Shown: positions 44,347 to 53,464 of the stretch, one piece after another
Layout of the letters: each line of letters begins with the position of its first letter
Position numbering within the stretch: the first letter of the stretch is position 1
Assembly (NCBI RefSeq): GCF_002295065.1
Contig: NZ_NSGG01000005.1
Location: 1 to 64,000, forward strand
From: Mesorhizobium sp. WSM3859
GTDB taxonomy: Bacteria > Pseudomonadota > Alphaproteobacteria > Rhizobiales > Rhizobiaceae
DNA length: 64,000 nt
Direction: 5' to 3'
Notes under the pieces: model-generated
Told to the model about the DNA's origin: nothing
What the model saw: the letters and a program-made list of their open reading frames with translations, nothing else
Databases searched by the model: none
Made by a program: the position numbers and the translations under genes

Positions 44347-45801
44347 TCACGCAGTTACAGACCTTATCGCCGGATAAAGAGCGCGATACCTCTGATAGGC
44401 ATCCGCGTAAGCCCCACCCAGCCCTGCATCCGGCTCGATCGTCGCATCCGTCGCCGGCGCAGTGCACACGCCGAGCGGATCGGCCCCCGTCGCGGCGATC
44501 AACCCTAGCCTTGCCGCACCAAACGCCGCGCCGAAATCGCCGTCGGCGGGAATATCGACCGGCACTTGCAGCGCGGTGGCGATCGCCTTCAGCCAATAGC
44601 GCGAGCGCGAGCCGCCACCGATCGCGGTCACCCGGCTGAGCGTCGTGCCGGCGGTCTTCAGCGCTTCGAGACTGTCGCGGAAGGCGAAGGCGACGCCTTC
44701 CAGCACCGCCTGCGTCAGCACGGCCCGGCTGGATTCGTGTCCGAGCCCAGTGAAGGAGCCGCGAATGGCGGAATCATTGTGCGGCGTCCGCTCTCCCGAC
44801 AGATAGGGCAGGAAGGTGACGCCCGTCGGCGCCCTAAGCGTCTCGCCGAGCTCGCCGGTCAGCTCGCCGGCGCCCTTTCCCGTGATCTCCGACAGCCAGT
44901 TGAGCGAATCGGTGGCCGACAGGATGACGCCCATCTGGTGCCAGGTGTTGGGCAGCGCGTGGCAGAAGGTGTGCACCGCGCTTTCCGGATTGGGCAGATA
45001 GGAGGCGTTGGCCGCGAAGAGCACGCCCGACGTGCCGAGCGACACGAAAGCGTGACCGGCGCCGACCGTGCCCATGCCGCAGGCCGAAGCCGCATTGTCG
45101 CCGGCGCCGCCGGCAACAGGAATACCGGCCGGGATCCCCCATTTCGCCGCGAGCACGCCGCGCAATCCGCCGGCCTTGGCCGTGCCTTCGACCAGCGACG
45201 GCATATGCTTCTCGTCGAGCGACGTCGCCGCCAGCAATTCGGAAGACCAGCGGCGCTCGCCCACATCGAGCCAGGACGTCCCGGCCGAATCCGACATTTC
45301 CGAGATGTACTCGCCGGTCAGCCAGAGGCGCAGATAGTCCTTGGGCAACAGCACCTTGGCTACTCTGGCAAAGATTGCCGGCTCGTTGTTCTTCACCCAG
45401 GCAAGCTTCGGCGCGGTGAAGCCCGGGAAAACGATGTTGCCGGTGAGCTTGCGGAACCGCGGATCGGCATCGAGCGCCGCCGCCTCGACATGGCTGCGCG
45501 TGTCGTTCCACAGGATACAGGGGCGCAGCACCTTGTCCGAGGCGTTCAGCAGGGTGGCGCCATGCATCTGGCCGGAAAGGCCGATGCCCTTGACCGCTGC
45601 GAGCTCTTTCGGATGGGAAGCCTTGAGTTCGGCAGTTGCGGCCTCGCAGGCCTCGATCCAATGGGCCGGATCCTGCTCCGACCAGCCGGGATGCGGTCGC
45701 GAGACGTCGAGCGAGCCATGGCCGGCGCCGATGACCTTCTGGCCGTCATCGATCAGCAGCGCCTTGACGCCCGAAGTGCCCAGGTCGAGGCCGAGATGCA
45801 T
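44347..45801 (-). CDS. xylB: Xylulokinase
   Basis: FGGY-family kinase phosphorylating D-xylulose. It has 484 residues, with phosphate loop LGLDLGTSGVKALLID at the N-terminus, SGQMHG near residue 77, GGAGDNAASACGMG around 230, and GGGSRSRYWLKAIA near 400. GGAGG lies before the ATG. Its product xylulose-5-phosphate enters the pentose phosphate route, to which rpe also belongs. It is on the same strand as xylA but 750 bases upstream of it. Confidence 0.95.
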   Translation of the reverse strand: MHLGLDLGTSGVKALLIDDGQKVIGAGHGSLDVSRPHPGWSEQDPAHWIEACEAATAELKASHPKELAAVKGIGLSGQMHGATLLNASDKVLRPCILWNDTRSHVEAAALDADPRFRKLTGNIVFPGFTAPKLAWVKNNEPAIFARVAKVLLPKDYLRLWLTGEYISEMSDSAGTSWLDVGERRWSSELLAATSLDEKHMPSLVEGTAKAGGLRGVLAAKWGIPAGIPVAGGAGDNAASACGMGTVGAGHAFVSLGTSGVLFAANASYLPNPESAVHTFCHALPNTWHQMGVILSATDSLNWLSEITGKGAGELTGELGETLRAPTGVTFLPYLSGERTPHNDSAIRGSFTGLGHESSRAVLTQAVLEGVAFAFRDSLEALKTAGTTLSRVTAIGGGSRSRYWLKAIATALQVPVDIPADGDFGAAFGAARLGLIAATGADPLGVCTAPATDATIEPDAGLGGAYADAYQRYRALYPAIRSVTA

Positions 45802-45883
45802 GATTTCCTCCCATTGCCATTAATTTTTTCGGATCTCGAAAAAATCTGGCTTGGCCAGTTTTTAGGGCAAGATCAGTCCCGGG

Positions 45884-47206
45884 TCAATTCTCAGACAAAT
45901 CGGATGCGCGCTGCAGGAACAACGCCGACAGCGGGCTGTCCGGCCGCGCCAGCTGCCGTTCGGCGGTAAGCGCTCGCGCCAGCGCCGTATCGCCGGCGCG
46001 CAGCGCGGCTTCGATCAGCGTCAGGTCGATCACATCGCGTTGCGCATGGCTGCCGCCGAAGCGGTGCGCGATCGAGCGGATCGGCCGGATCAGGCGCACG
46101 GCCTCGTCGTAATTGCCGTCGCCGAATGCCTTGATCGCAAGCGTCAGCGGGTGGCCGACATCGCGCGTGAACGCGGCATTGTCGTCGCTGCCGCGCATCG
46201 CCTCGTGCTGCGCCTCGATCAGCGTTTTTGCCGGCGCCTCCAGCCCGGCGCCGACAAAGGCCATCATCGCATGCGCGTCGTTAAAGGCATAATTGCCGCC
46301 GCCGGCCTTGTGCCAGTTGTCAGCCAGAGCCGTCCAGCGGCCGCCGACATCGACGCCGCCGAGGCGCAGCCGCCACAGGATTGCCGAAGCATCGACCATG
46401 TTGAGCGCCATCGTCGATGCCTCGCCATAGATAGGGCCGTCATAGAGCGCCAGCACCTCGGCGACCTCGCCGAGGTCGTAGTGGAACAGCGCCAGATGCC
46501 ACCAATTGTGCACCTTGAGGAAGCTTTCCCTGGTCCAGGCGTCGGGATTGGCGCGCATCCAGGCAATGCCGTCTTTTTGCCGGCTCTGCATCTCCATGAC
46601 ATGGGCGACGGCGTGCTGCGCCCAGCCGTCGCGCGGCTCGAGCTCGACAGCCGTGCGGCCAAGCCTTTCGGCGCGGGCATAATCGCCCATCTCCTCGAGC
46701 CCGAAGGCCTGCATGCCGAGAACCGCATGATAGCCGGGCATGTCGCTTCGCCAGGCTGGCAGGGCGCGGCCGATGCGGTCGCGCAGCATGCGGGCATTGC
46801 CGGTGAAGAAATCAATCTGATGCCCGGTCAACAGCGCCACGAGATCGAGCGGATGGTCGATGGCGACATCCTCGAGGATGCGGGAGGCTTCATGCCAGCG
46901 CCCCCAGGCAAGATGGCCGAGGGCCGCGACATGCGCCCGCTCGCGAGCCGTGGCGGCGAGCGGCAAGGCCGCCTCGTGGCATGCTCTGGCCACGATCGTT
47001 GCCTCGCGCTCGGTGGCAAGGCCGAAGAGGTAGCCCTTGAACACATGCGCCATGACGAAGCCGGGATCCTCGGCGATCGCGCGATCGGCGGAGCCGACCG
47101 GATCGCCGATGAAACATTGCAGCTCATGCACGGCGCGGGCGTAGGATGAAAACCCGGCTTCGGTCGCGCCCGAGTAGGTCAGGCCGAATGCGTCCTTCAG
47201 CGCCAT
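45884..47206 (-). CDS. Tetratricopeptide repeat protein 38-like
   Basis: 440 residues from ATG 47206 (MALKDAFGLTYSGATEAGF). The protein is all-helical with TPR-like spacing, for example HVAALGHLAWGRWHEASRIL, DYARAERLGRTAVELEPRDGW and AHAMMAFVGAGLEAPAKTLIEA. The overall pattern matches TTC38-like proteins, found in animals and many proteobacteria, whose function is unknown. There is no signal peptide, so it is cytoplasmic. The start has only a weak GGA upstream. It is monocistronic or follows the LysE gene by 112 bases. Confidence 0.82.
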   Translation of the reverse strand: MALKDAFGLTYSGATEAGFSSYARAVHELQCFIGDPVGSADRAIAEDPGFVMAHVFKGYLFGLATEREATIVARACHEAALPLAATARERAHVAALGHLAWGRWHEASRILEDVAIDHPLDLVALLTGHQIDFFTGNARMLRDRIGRALPAWRSDMPGYHAVLGMQAFGLEEMGDYARAERLGRTAVELEPRDGWAQHAVAHVMEMQSRQKDGIAWMRANPDAWTRESFLKVHNWWHLALFHYDLGEVAEVLALYDGPIYGEASTMALNMVDASAILWRLRLGGVDVGGRWTALADNWHKAGGGNYAFNDAHAMMAFVGAGLEAPAKTLIEAQHEAMRGSDDNAAFTRDVGHPLTLAIKAFGDGNYDEAVRLIRPIRSIAHRFGGSHAQRDVIDLTLIEAALRAGDTALARALTAERQLARPDSPLSALFLQRASDLSEN

Positions 47207-47318
47207 AGGGTGTCCTTCGACGATCGCGAATTTGCTGGAGCCCGATCCTAAAGCATCGCCATCCAAGCCGCCAACCCGTTGTCGATAGTGCCTCCGGCCT
47301 GCCGGGCTGGCCGTCGCC

Positions 47319-47942
47319 TCAATTCCCAGACCGCATCGCCACCGTGGCGATGCCGGCGCCGACCAGCAGCGTGCCGCCGGTGCGATTGAAGATGCGGATC
47401 GCCTTCGGGTTGCGCACGATCGCGCGGGCCCTCGATGCGACCAGCGCGTAGCCGAACGCATTGGCGAAGGCCAAGGTCAGGAAGGTCGTTTCGAAGATCA
47501 GCGTCTGCGTCCAGAAGTCGGCATGCCGGTCGAGGAACTGCGGCAGGAAGGCGACGAAGAAGGTGATGCTCTTCGGGTTCAGCGCCGTCACCAGCCAGGC
47601 ATGCGCCATCATCCTTGCGGCCGAGACCGCGTCGGTGCGCGGCTCCGCCTTCAGCGCGCCGCCGGCGCGGAACAGTTTTATGCCGAGATAGATCAGATAG
47701 CCGGCGCCGATCACCTTGAGCACGGTGAACACGGTGGCCGAAGCCGCGAGCAGCGCGCCGATGCCGAGCATCGACAGCGTCATGGCGGTGAAGTCGCCCA
47801 GCGCGACGCCCACCGCCATCGGCAGCGCGGTGCGCCAGCCCTGGCCCAGCGCATAGGAGACCACCAAAAGGATCGTCGGGCCCGGAATGACCAGAAGGAT
47901 GGAAGAGGCGGCGGCGAAGGCAGCCCAGTTTTCGAAGGACAT
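47319..47942 (-). CDS. LysE/RhtB family amino-acid exporter
   Basis: Inner-membrane protein of 207 residues with about six hydrophobic segments. The family signature is the N-terminal LLVIPGPTILLVVSYALGQGWR, followed by GVALGDFTAMTLSMLG and ALNPKSITFFVAFLPQF. The start at 47942 has AAGGAG 7 bases upstream. These proteins export amino acids or their analogues. The substrate is not predictable. It is divergent from the L,D-transpeptidase gene. Confidence 0.9.
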   Translation of the reverse strand: MSFENWAAFAAASSILLVIPGPTILLVVSYALGQGWRTALPMAVGVALGDFTAMTLSMLGIGALLAASATVFTVLKVIGAGYLIYLGIKLFRAGGALKAEPRTDAVSAARMMAHAWLVTALNPKSITFFVAFLPQFLDRHADFWTQTLIFETTFLTLAFANAFGYALVASRARAIVRNPKAIRIFNRTGGTLLVGAGIATVAMRSGN

Positions 47943-48106
47943 TTCCCTGCTCCTTGAGCGCAAAGAACAGGATAAATCCTGGGGTCGGCGGGAATGTAAA
48001 GAGGCCGTTGGAAAAACCTTCGGCGCGCCTGTGCCCGGGCACGTCGGCCGCCGCAACGATCCGTTACGGTTAAGCTGGACCAGCACCCTTTCACGCTTTT
48101 TCAACC

Positions 48107-48940
48107 ATGAGTGACGAAAATGCCCTTATCCGGCCGGACCGTGCTTCCCGCCGGCAGCGTAGGGTTTGGTGTATGCGCGAGTTGCCGCAAAGTCTGACGC
48201 CGCCTTCCAACGGCGCAATCGATACCGAAATTCAGCTTTCCCGTCGCGCCTTGCTTTCGGGCGCCGGCGCCATGGCGGTGCTGGGCCTTGCCGGCTGCAG
48301 CACCACCGACACGCTCGACCTGCCGCAAATGCAGCTCGACAACACCGTCACCGGTTCCGTGCCACCCATTCGCCCGGCGATCAGCGTCGACAAGAACATC
48401 ACCGGCCCAGATGTGATGTATGCCTCGCTCACCGATGGCGGTTTCGAGGTGCCGGCCGTGCCGTGGCAGAAGGTCAAGCCGCAGTTCCGCCGCCAGATCG
48501 TCGTCGACAAGACCGGCGAGGCGCCCGGCACCATCGTCGTCCACCTGCAGGAACGCATGCTCTATCTCGTCCAGCCGGGCGGCGACGCCATCCGCTACGG
48601 CGTCGGCATCGGCAAGGACGGCTTCCGCTGGTCGGGCCGCGCTAACATCCAATATGGCCGCGAATGGCCGGTATGGACGCCGCCGCCGGAAATGGTCCAA
48701 CGCAAGCCGGAACTGGTGAAATGGCAGGGGGGACAGCCCGGCGGCCTCACCAATCCGCTGGGCGCCCGGGCGCTCTACATCTACCAGAACGGCAAGGACA
48801 CCGGCTATCGCATCCACGGCTCGCCCGAATGGTGGAGCATCGGCCAGGCGATGTCGTCGGGCTGCGTGCGCCTGATCAACCAGGACATCATCGACCTCTA
48901 CAGCCGCGTTTCCAAGAGGAACCCGGTCGTCGTCGTCTGA
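48107..48940 (+). CDS. L,D-transpeptidase (YkuD) lipoprotein
   Basis: Cell-wall enzyme of the periplasm, forming 3-3 peptidoglycan links or attaching proteins to the wall. It has 277 residues from ATG 48107; ATG 48173 (MRELPQSL) is a plausible alternative start with AGGG upstream. A twin-arginine-like SRRALLSG precedes a hydrophobic stretch and lipobox LAGC (C64). The YkuD catalytic motif is HGSPEWW...SSGCVRL with H237 and nucleophile C253. Rhizobia rely heavily on L,D-cross-links, so a housekeeping wall role is likely. Long antisense open frames here are shadows. Confidence 0.9.
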   Translation: MSDENALIRPDRASRRQRRVWCMRELPQSLTPPSNGAIDTEIQLSRRALLSGAGAMAVLGLAGCSTTDTLDLPQMQLDNTVTGSVPPIRPAISVDKNITGPDVMYASLTDGGFEVPAVPWQKVKPQFRRQIVVDKTGEAPGTIVVHLQERMLYLVQPGGDAIRYGVGIGKDGFRWSGRANIQYGREWPVWTPPPEMVQRKPELVKWQGGQPGGLTNPLGARALYIYQNGKDTGYRIHGSPEWWSIGQAMSSGCVRLINQDIIDLYSRVSKRNPVVVV

Positions 48941-49054
48941 CCTTGTTCGGCGGCCTGTCCGGCCGGCATTTCCGAGATACCGTTTCTTCCGTTGCGCGAT
49001 GCCGCAAGACAGGCGAAGGTGCCCTGAAAACCTTCGCCTCGGGAGAGAAAGAGC

Positions 49055-50221
49055 ATGACCGGAACTTTCGTCATCGCGCAGGGCGGCGGCCCGACCGCCG
49101 TCATCAACCAGACGGTCGTCGGCGCCACGCTGGAAATCCGCAAGCGCCATCCCGGCGCCAAGGTGCTGGGCTCGATCCATGGCGTGCGCGGCATCCGCGA
49201 CGGCAATTATGTCGATCTCTCCGCCATTCCCGAGGACCGGCTGCGGCTGATCGCGGGCACGCCGAGCGCCGCCCTCGGCTCGACCCGCGACAAGCCGGAC
49301 GCCGCCTATTGCGAGGTCATCCTCAACGGGTTGAAGAAGGCCGGCGCCGATGCCTTCATCTATATCGGTGGCAACGACACGTCGGGCACGCAGCAGATCC
49401 TGACCGATGCCGCCGGCGGCTCGATCGCCTTCGTGCATGCGCCCAAGACCATCGACAACGATCTCGAGGAGAACGACCACACGCCGGGCTTCATCTCGGC
49501 GGCCGAATTCGTCGCCGGCGCCTTCCTCTCGGTCGATCTCGATTTCCGCGCTTTGCCCGGCATCTATGTCGGCATCGTCATGGGCCGTCACGCCGGCTTC
49601 CTCACCGCCGCCGCGGCCGCCTGGCAGCTCGATCCCGACAGCGGCCCGCACCTCATCTACGTGCCGGAGCGCGCCTTCTCGGCCAAGCGCTTCATCGACG
49701 AAGTGCGCGAGAAGCTCGACCGCCACAAGCGCTGCATCGTCGCCGTCTCGGAGGGCGTCAGCACCGCCGACGGCAAGGCGCTGGTCGAGAGCCTGGTGCC
49801 GCCGGAGAAGCTCGAGCGCGACCAGCACGGCAACGTCAAATTGTCGGGCAGCGACCTGCCGGCAGCACTTGAGCGTGCATTGGCAGAAGGTCTGCCGGGC
49901 AAGCGCGCCCGGGTCGATGCGCTGGGCTACATGCCGCGCGGCTATGTCGGCGCCATCAGCGCCGTCGACGCCAAGGAGGCCTTCGACGCCGGCGCCTTCG
50001 CGGTTGCCGTGGCCGGAGAAGGCGGCGGCTCGGTGGCGATCCAATACGACGGGTCGAAGATCGTGCTGAAGAAAGTGCCGCTGAAGGCGGTGGCCGGCAA
50101 GACCCGCCATATGCCCGACGATTTCATGCAGCCGGACGCCAACCAGCTTTCGGATGCCGGCATGGCCTATTTGAAGCGGCTGGTGCCGGAAAAATACAAG
50201 GTCGGGAAGCCGTTTGTCTGA
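49055..50221 (+). CDS. pfp: 6-phosphofructokinase, probably pyrophosphate-dependent
   Basis: 388 residues phosphorylating fructose-6-phosphate reversibly. The phosphate-binding loop is GGGPTAVIN at 10-18. PKTIDND at 130-136 (K131, catalytic D134) is the PPi-type sequence; ATP enzymes have PGTIDND. The other diagnostic loop reads GGND (105-108): the Asp that blocks ATP binding is present at 108, but the preceding catalytic-site Asp of GGDD is Asn, a variant I associate with alpha-proteobacterial members. GGGAGA lies upstream. The next gene starts in its stop codon (TGATG). Confidence 0.9.
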   Translation: MTGTFVIAQGGGPTAVINQTVVGATLEIRKRHPGAKVLGSIHGVRGIRDGNYVDLSAIPEDRLRLIAGTPSAALGSTRDKPDAAYCEVILNGLKKAGADAFIYIGGNDTSGTQQILTDAAGGSIAFVHAPKTIDNDLEENDHTPGFISAAEFVAGAFLSVDLDFRALPGIYVGIVMGRHAGFLTAAAAAWQLDPDSGPHLIYVPERAFSAKRFIDEVREKLDRHKRCIVAVSEGVSTADGKALVESLVPPEKLERDQHGNVKLSGSDLPAALERALAEGLPGKRARVDALGYMPRGYVGAISAVDAKEAFDAGAFAVAVAGEGGGSVAIQYDGSKIVLKKVPLKAVAGKTRHMPDDFMQPDANQLSDAGMAYLKRLVPEKYKVGKPFV

Positions 50222-50979
50222 TGGGCGGTCCGATGCCCGAGCTTGAGGTTGGCGACTGGTTCGGCAAGGCGAAAGTCGATGCCGCCACGACGATGCTGAC
50301 CGAGCCCTTCGTGCATGATTTCGTGCGCGCCAACATCTGGCATTTGAAGGGCCGCGACGCCGACCTTCTGGTCGATACCGGCATGGGCATTCGTCCGCTG
50401 GCGCCGCAGATCGACACGCCGGTCGGCAAGCCGCTCATTGTTGTCGCCACGCATATCCATCTCGACCATGTCGGCTCGCTGCACGAATTCCCGCTGCGCA
50501 TGGGGCCTAAGATGAGCGCGGCGCGCTTCGACGACATGGATGATGCCGTCACCTACGCCTACATGTTCCACAATCTCGACGGCGCCGTCTCGAAGCTGCC
50601 GGCGCTAGGCTGGAAATCGGCCGATTATCGGATTCCTTCCGCGCCGCTGACCCGCGCGCTCGACGAAGGCGATGTCGTCGATCTCGGCGACCGGAAGTTC
50701 CGCGTGCTGCATCTGCCGGGGCACTCCCCGGACTCCATCGCGCTTTTCGACGAAGCCGATGGTCTCTTCTTTGCCGGCGACGCCATCTATGACGGCATGC
50801 TGATCGACGACCTGCCGGACTCGGACCGCTCGGCCTATTGCCGCACCATGCAGCGCCTGCTCGACCTGCCGATACGCATCGGCCTGGGCGGCCACGGTCC
50901 GAGCTTCGACTCTGCCCGCATGCGCGAAATGGCCTCGTCCTACCTGCGCCGGCGCGAGCGCATCGTAAGCGGCCTCTGA
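50221..50979 (+). CDS. Metallo-beta-lactamase-fold hydrolase
   Basis: 252 residues with the zinc-binding signature THIHLDH (H78, H80, D82, H83), further ligands in LPGHSPDSI, FAGDAIYD and GGHGPSFD, and no signal peptide, so it is cytoplasmic. The ATG overlaps the phosphofructokinase stop by one base, so the two are translationally coupled. Members hydrolyse thioesters, lactones or phosphodiesters. A metabolite-repair or glyoxalase-like role beside glycolysis is possible but not shown. Confidence 0.88.
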   Translation: MGGPMPELEVGDWFGKAKVDAATTMLTEPFVHDFVRANIWHLKGRDADLLVDTGMGIRPLAPQIDTPVGKPLIVVATHIHLDHVGSLHEFPLRMGPKMSAARFDDMDDAVTYAYMFHNLDGAVSKLPALGWKSADYRIPSAPLTRALDEGDVVDLGDRKFRVLHLPGHSPDSIALFDEADGLFFAGDAIYDGMLIDDLPDSDRSAYCRTMQRLLDLPIRIGLGGHGPSFDSARMREMASSYLRRRERIVSGL

Positions 50980-51166
50980 ATTAAATCTTCGTAAGGTCAC
51001 CTCAAAACCCTAATTCGGGCCATTCGGCAACCTAGATGACTGTCTGTCGAGACGGCCGGGCTGCCATGCACGGCGAGACAGGCAGATCTGGCCATCGGCA
51101 CGTCGACGGGCGATCCCTTTGGAGCGCCCGCGACGCCGGATCAACTCTCGCCCGGACAGAACGACC

Positions 51167-52714
51167 ATGTCACCATCAAGCATTCTTCGCAGACATCGCG
51201 TCGCCGCCCTGCTGGGCGCCGCGCTGATCATTTCTCCCGTCATCGTCTCCTTCGCCCAGAGCAATTCGGGCCTCAGCAACGTGGCCGCGACGACCCAGAC
51301 TCCTGTCGCCGGCATCACGGCCCCGAACGGCTCTTTCGCGCCGGTCATCGCCGTCACCAAGCCGGCTGTCGTCACCATCACCTCGATCATGAAGGCGCAG
51401 CCACAGGCGGGTGATGACGGTTCGCCCCTCGGCGGCAATGTGCCATTCGACCAGTTCTTCCAGCAGTTCTTCGGCGACCAGGGCATGCCTATGCCACGGA
51501 CGCCGCCGCAGCAGCAGCAGGGGCAGCGCGCCGAGGCGCTCGGCTCCGGCTTCATCGTCGGCGCGGACGGCACCATCGTCACCAACAATCACGTCATCGA
51601 CGGCGCCAGCTCGATCAAGGTGACGCTCGACGACGGCACCGAGCTTCCCGCTAAGCTGGTCGGCCACGACGCCAAGAACGATCTCGCGGTGCTCAAGATC
51701 AAGGCCGACAAGCCGCTGCCGACCGTCAAATGGGGCGATTCCAGCAAGCTGATGACCGGCGACCAGGTGCTGGCGATCGGCAATCCATTCGGGATCGGCA
51801 CCACCGTCACCGCCGGCATCGTCTCGGCGCGCGGGCGTGACCTGCACAGCGGGCCGTTCGACGATTTCATTCAGATCGACGCGCCGATCAACCACGGCAA
51901 TTCCGGCGGCCCGCTGGTCGACGTCAACGGTAATGTCATCGGGATCAACACCGCCATCTATTCGCCCAATGGCGGCAGCGTCGGCGTCGGCTTCGCCATC
52001 CCGGCGGACCAGGCGCAGAAGGTCGTCGCCAAGCTGATGAAGGGCGGCGACATCGAATACGGCTATCTCGGCGTGCAGATCCAGCCGGTCACGCCGGATG
52101 TCGCCAGCGCCATCGGCCTCGACCATCCCGGCGGCGCGGTGGTTTCCCAGGTCACCGACGGGTCGCCGGCGGCCAAGGCCGGCATTGAAACCGGCGATGT
52201 CATCACCGGCTTCGGCGGCCAGGAGATCAAGGATCCCAAGGATCTGTCGCGCGCCGTAGCCGACGTGTCGCCCGGCGCCAAGGAAACCGTCGATATCTGG
52301 CGCAAGGGCAAGGCGATGCAGATCTCCGCCGATGTCGGCCGCAACGCCGAAGATCAGAAGACCGCCTCGAACGGCAATGAAGGTCGCAGCCCATCGGCCG
52401 AACAGGGCTTGCGCGTTCCCTCGCTCGGCCTCGGCTTGACCGACCTGACGCCCGATATCCGCGACCAGCTCAACCTTGCCGGCAACCAGCGCGGCGCGGT
52501 GGTCGAGCGGGTCAATCCGGACAAGGCGGCTTCGGTGGCCGGCATCCAGCCGGGCGATGTCATCGTCGGTGTCGACCAGACGCCGGTAAGGACGGCCAGG
52601 CAGGCCAATCAGGCGATCGCCGAGGCCGCCAAGTCGGGCAAGAAGTCGGTGCTGTTGCTGGTCGATCGCGGCGACGCGCAGATCTTCGTCGCGGTCCCGT
52701 TCGCCGCCGGTTGA
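51167..52714 (+). CDS. HtrA/DegP-like serine protease with two PDZ domains
   Basis: Periplasmic quality-control protease of 515 residues from ATG 51167. The signal peptide ends around SFA (residue 30). The catalytic triad is H142 (VTNNHVID), D172 (KNDLAVLKI) and S246 (GNSGGPLVD). PDZ1 covers about 290-385 (YLGVQIQPVTPDVA) and PDZ2 about 415-505 (GLGLTDLTPDIRDQL). A Q/P-rich loop (residues 107-121) before the protease core is the LA-loop region. It is the Do type (MucD/DegQ-like) and stands alone. The 187 bases before it show no obvious sigma-E-type promoter. Confidence 0.93.
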   Translation: MSPSSILRRHRVAALLGAALIISPVIVSFAQSNSGLSNVAATTQTPVAGITAPNGSFAPVIAVTKPAVVTITSIMKAQPQAGDDGSPLGGNVPFDQFFQQFFGDQGMPMPRTPPQQQQGQRAEALGSGFIVGADGTIVTNNHVIDGASSIKVTLDDGTELPAKLVGHDAKNDLAVLKIKADKPLPTVKWGDSSKLMTGDQVLAIGNPFGIGTTVTAGIVSARGRDLHSGPFDDFIQIDAPINHGNSGGPLVDVNGNVIGINTAIYSPNGGSVGVGFAIPADQAQKVVAKLMKGGDIEYGYLGVQIQPVTPDVASAIGLDHPGGAVVSQVTDGSPAAKAGIETGDVITGFGGQEIKDPKDLSRAVADVSPGAKETVDIWRKGKAMQISADVGRNAEDQKTASNGNEGRSPSAEQGLRVPSLGLGLTDLTPDIRDQLNLAGNQRGAVVERVNPDKAASVAGIQPGDVIVGVDQTPVRTARQANQAIAEAAKSGKKSVLLLVDRGDAQIFVAVPFAAG

Positions 52715-52827
52715 CGAGGTCTTGGCGGCCTGCCTGTTGTAAGGCGGGTCGCCAAGATTCCTGTTGCCCGTAGAGGCATATTCGAGAACACTGCGCGCAT
52801 CGTTCCGCCGGTGCAGGAGATGTCTCG

Positions 52828-53439
52828 ATGGTCACGCGCGGCTTCTTTTCCGGACGACGTCCTCCTTCCGACACCGACGCGCGCATTCCGCCGGGCCAGT
52901 ATCTGGAGCAGGGGTTTCCCGTGCTGTCGGCAGGGCCGACGCCGCGCGTGCGCACCGAGGATTGGTCCTTCACGCTCAAGCAGGGACCCAAGCCGATCAA
53001 GAAATGGAACTGGGCCGAGTTCAACGCCCTGCCGCAAAGCAAGATGACGCGCGACATCCATTGCGTGACGGCCTGGACCAAGTTCAACACGCCCTGGCAG
53101 GGCGTCATGATCGACGACATCCTCGCCGACGCCGGCATCGAGCCGCCGACCACTTTCACGCTGGCCCATTCCTTCGACGGCTATTCCACCAATGTGCCGA
53201 CCAAGGACCTCGTCACGGGCAAGGCAATGGTGGCGCTGCTCTATGAGGGCAAGCCGATCACAGCGGACCATGGCGGGCCGGCGCGGCTATTGGTGCCGCA
53301 TCTCTATTTCTGGAAATCGGCCAAATGGGTGAACGGGCTGCAGTTCACCGAGCGCGACGAACCGGGCTTCTGGGAATTGCGCGGCTATCACATGTATGGC
53401 GACCCCTGGCGCGAGCAGCGCTATTCCAGTGACCCGTGA
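52828..53439 (+). CDS. Sulfite-oxidase-like molybdopterin oxidoreductase
   Basis: 203 residues of the sulfite-oxidase fold without the dimerisation domain. The Mo-coordinating cysteine is C79 in RDIHCVTAWTKF. Other family segments are GGPARLLVPHLYFWKSAKWV and the C-terminal RGYHMYGDPW. There is no Tat signal or heme-binding partner, so unlike MsrP (YedY) it appears cytoplasmic. A flavin reductase gene follows 25 bases later and may pass electrons to it. The substrate is unknown. Confidence 0.88.
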   Translation: MVTRGFFSGRRPPSDTDARIPPGQYLEQGFPVLSAGPTPRVRTEDWSFTLKQGPKPIKKWNWAEFNALPQSKMTRDIHCVTAWTKFNTPWQGVMIDDILADAGIEPPTTFTLAHSFDGYSTNVPTKDLVTGKAMVALLYEGKPITADHGGPARLLVPHLYFWKSAKWVNGLQFTERDEPGFWELRGYHMYGDPWREQRYSSDP

Positions 53440-53464
53440 CGGGGCGGTTCGTGAGCAGCAATCG

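Noticed and set aside
48101..50110. 669-codon open frame on the minus strand
   Set aside because: It is antisense to the L,D-transpeptidase and phosphofructokinase genes, both of which have intact catalytic motifs.
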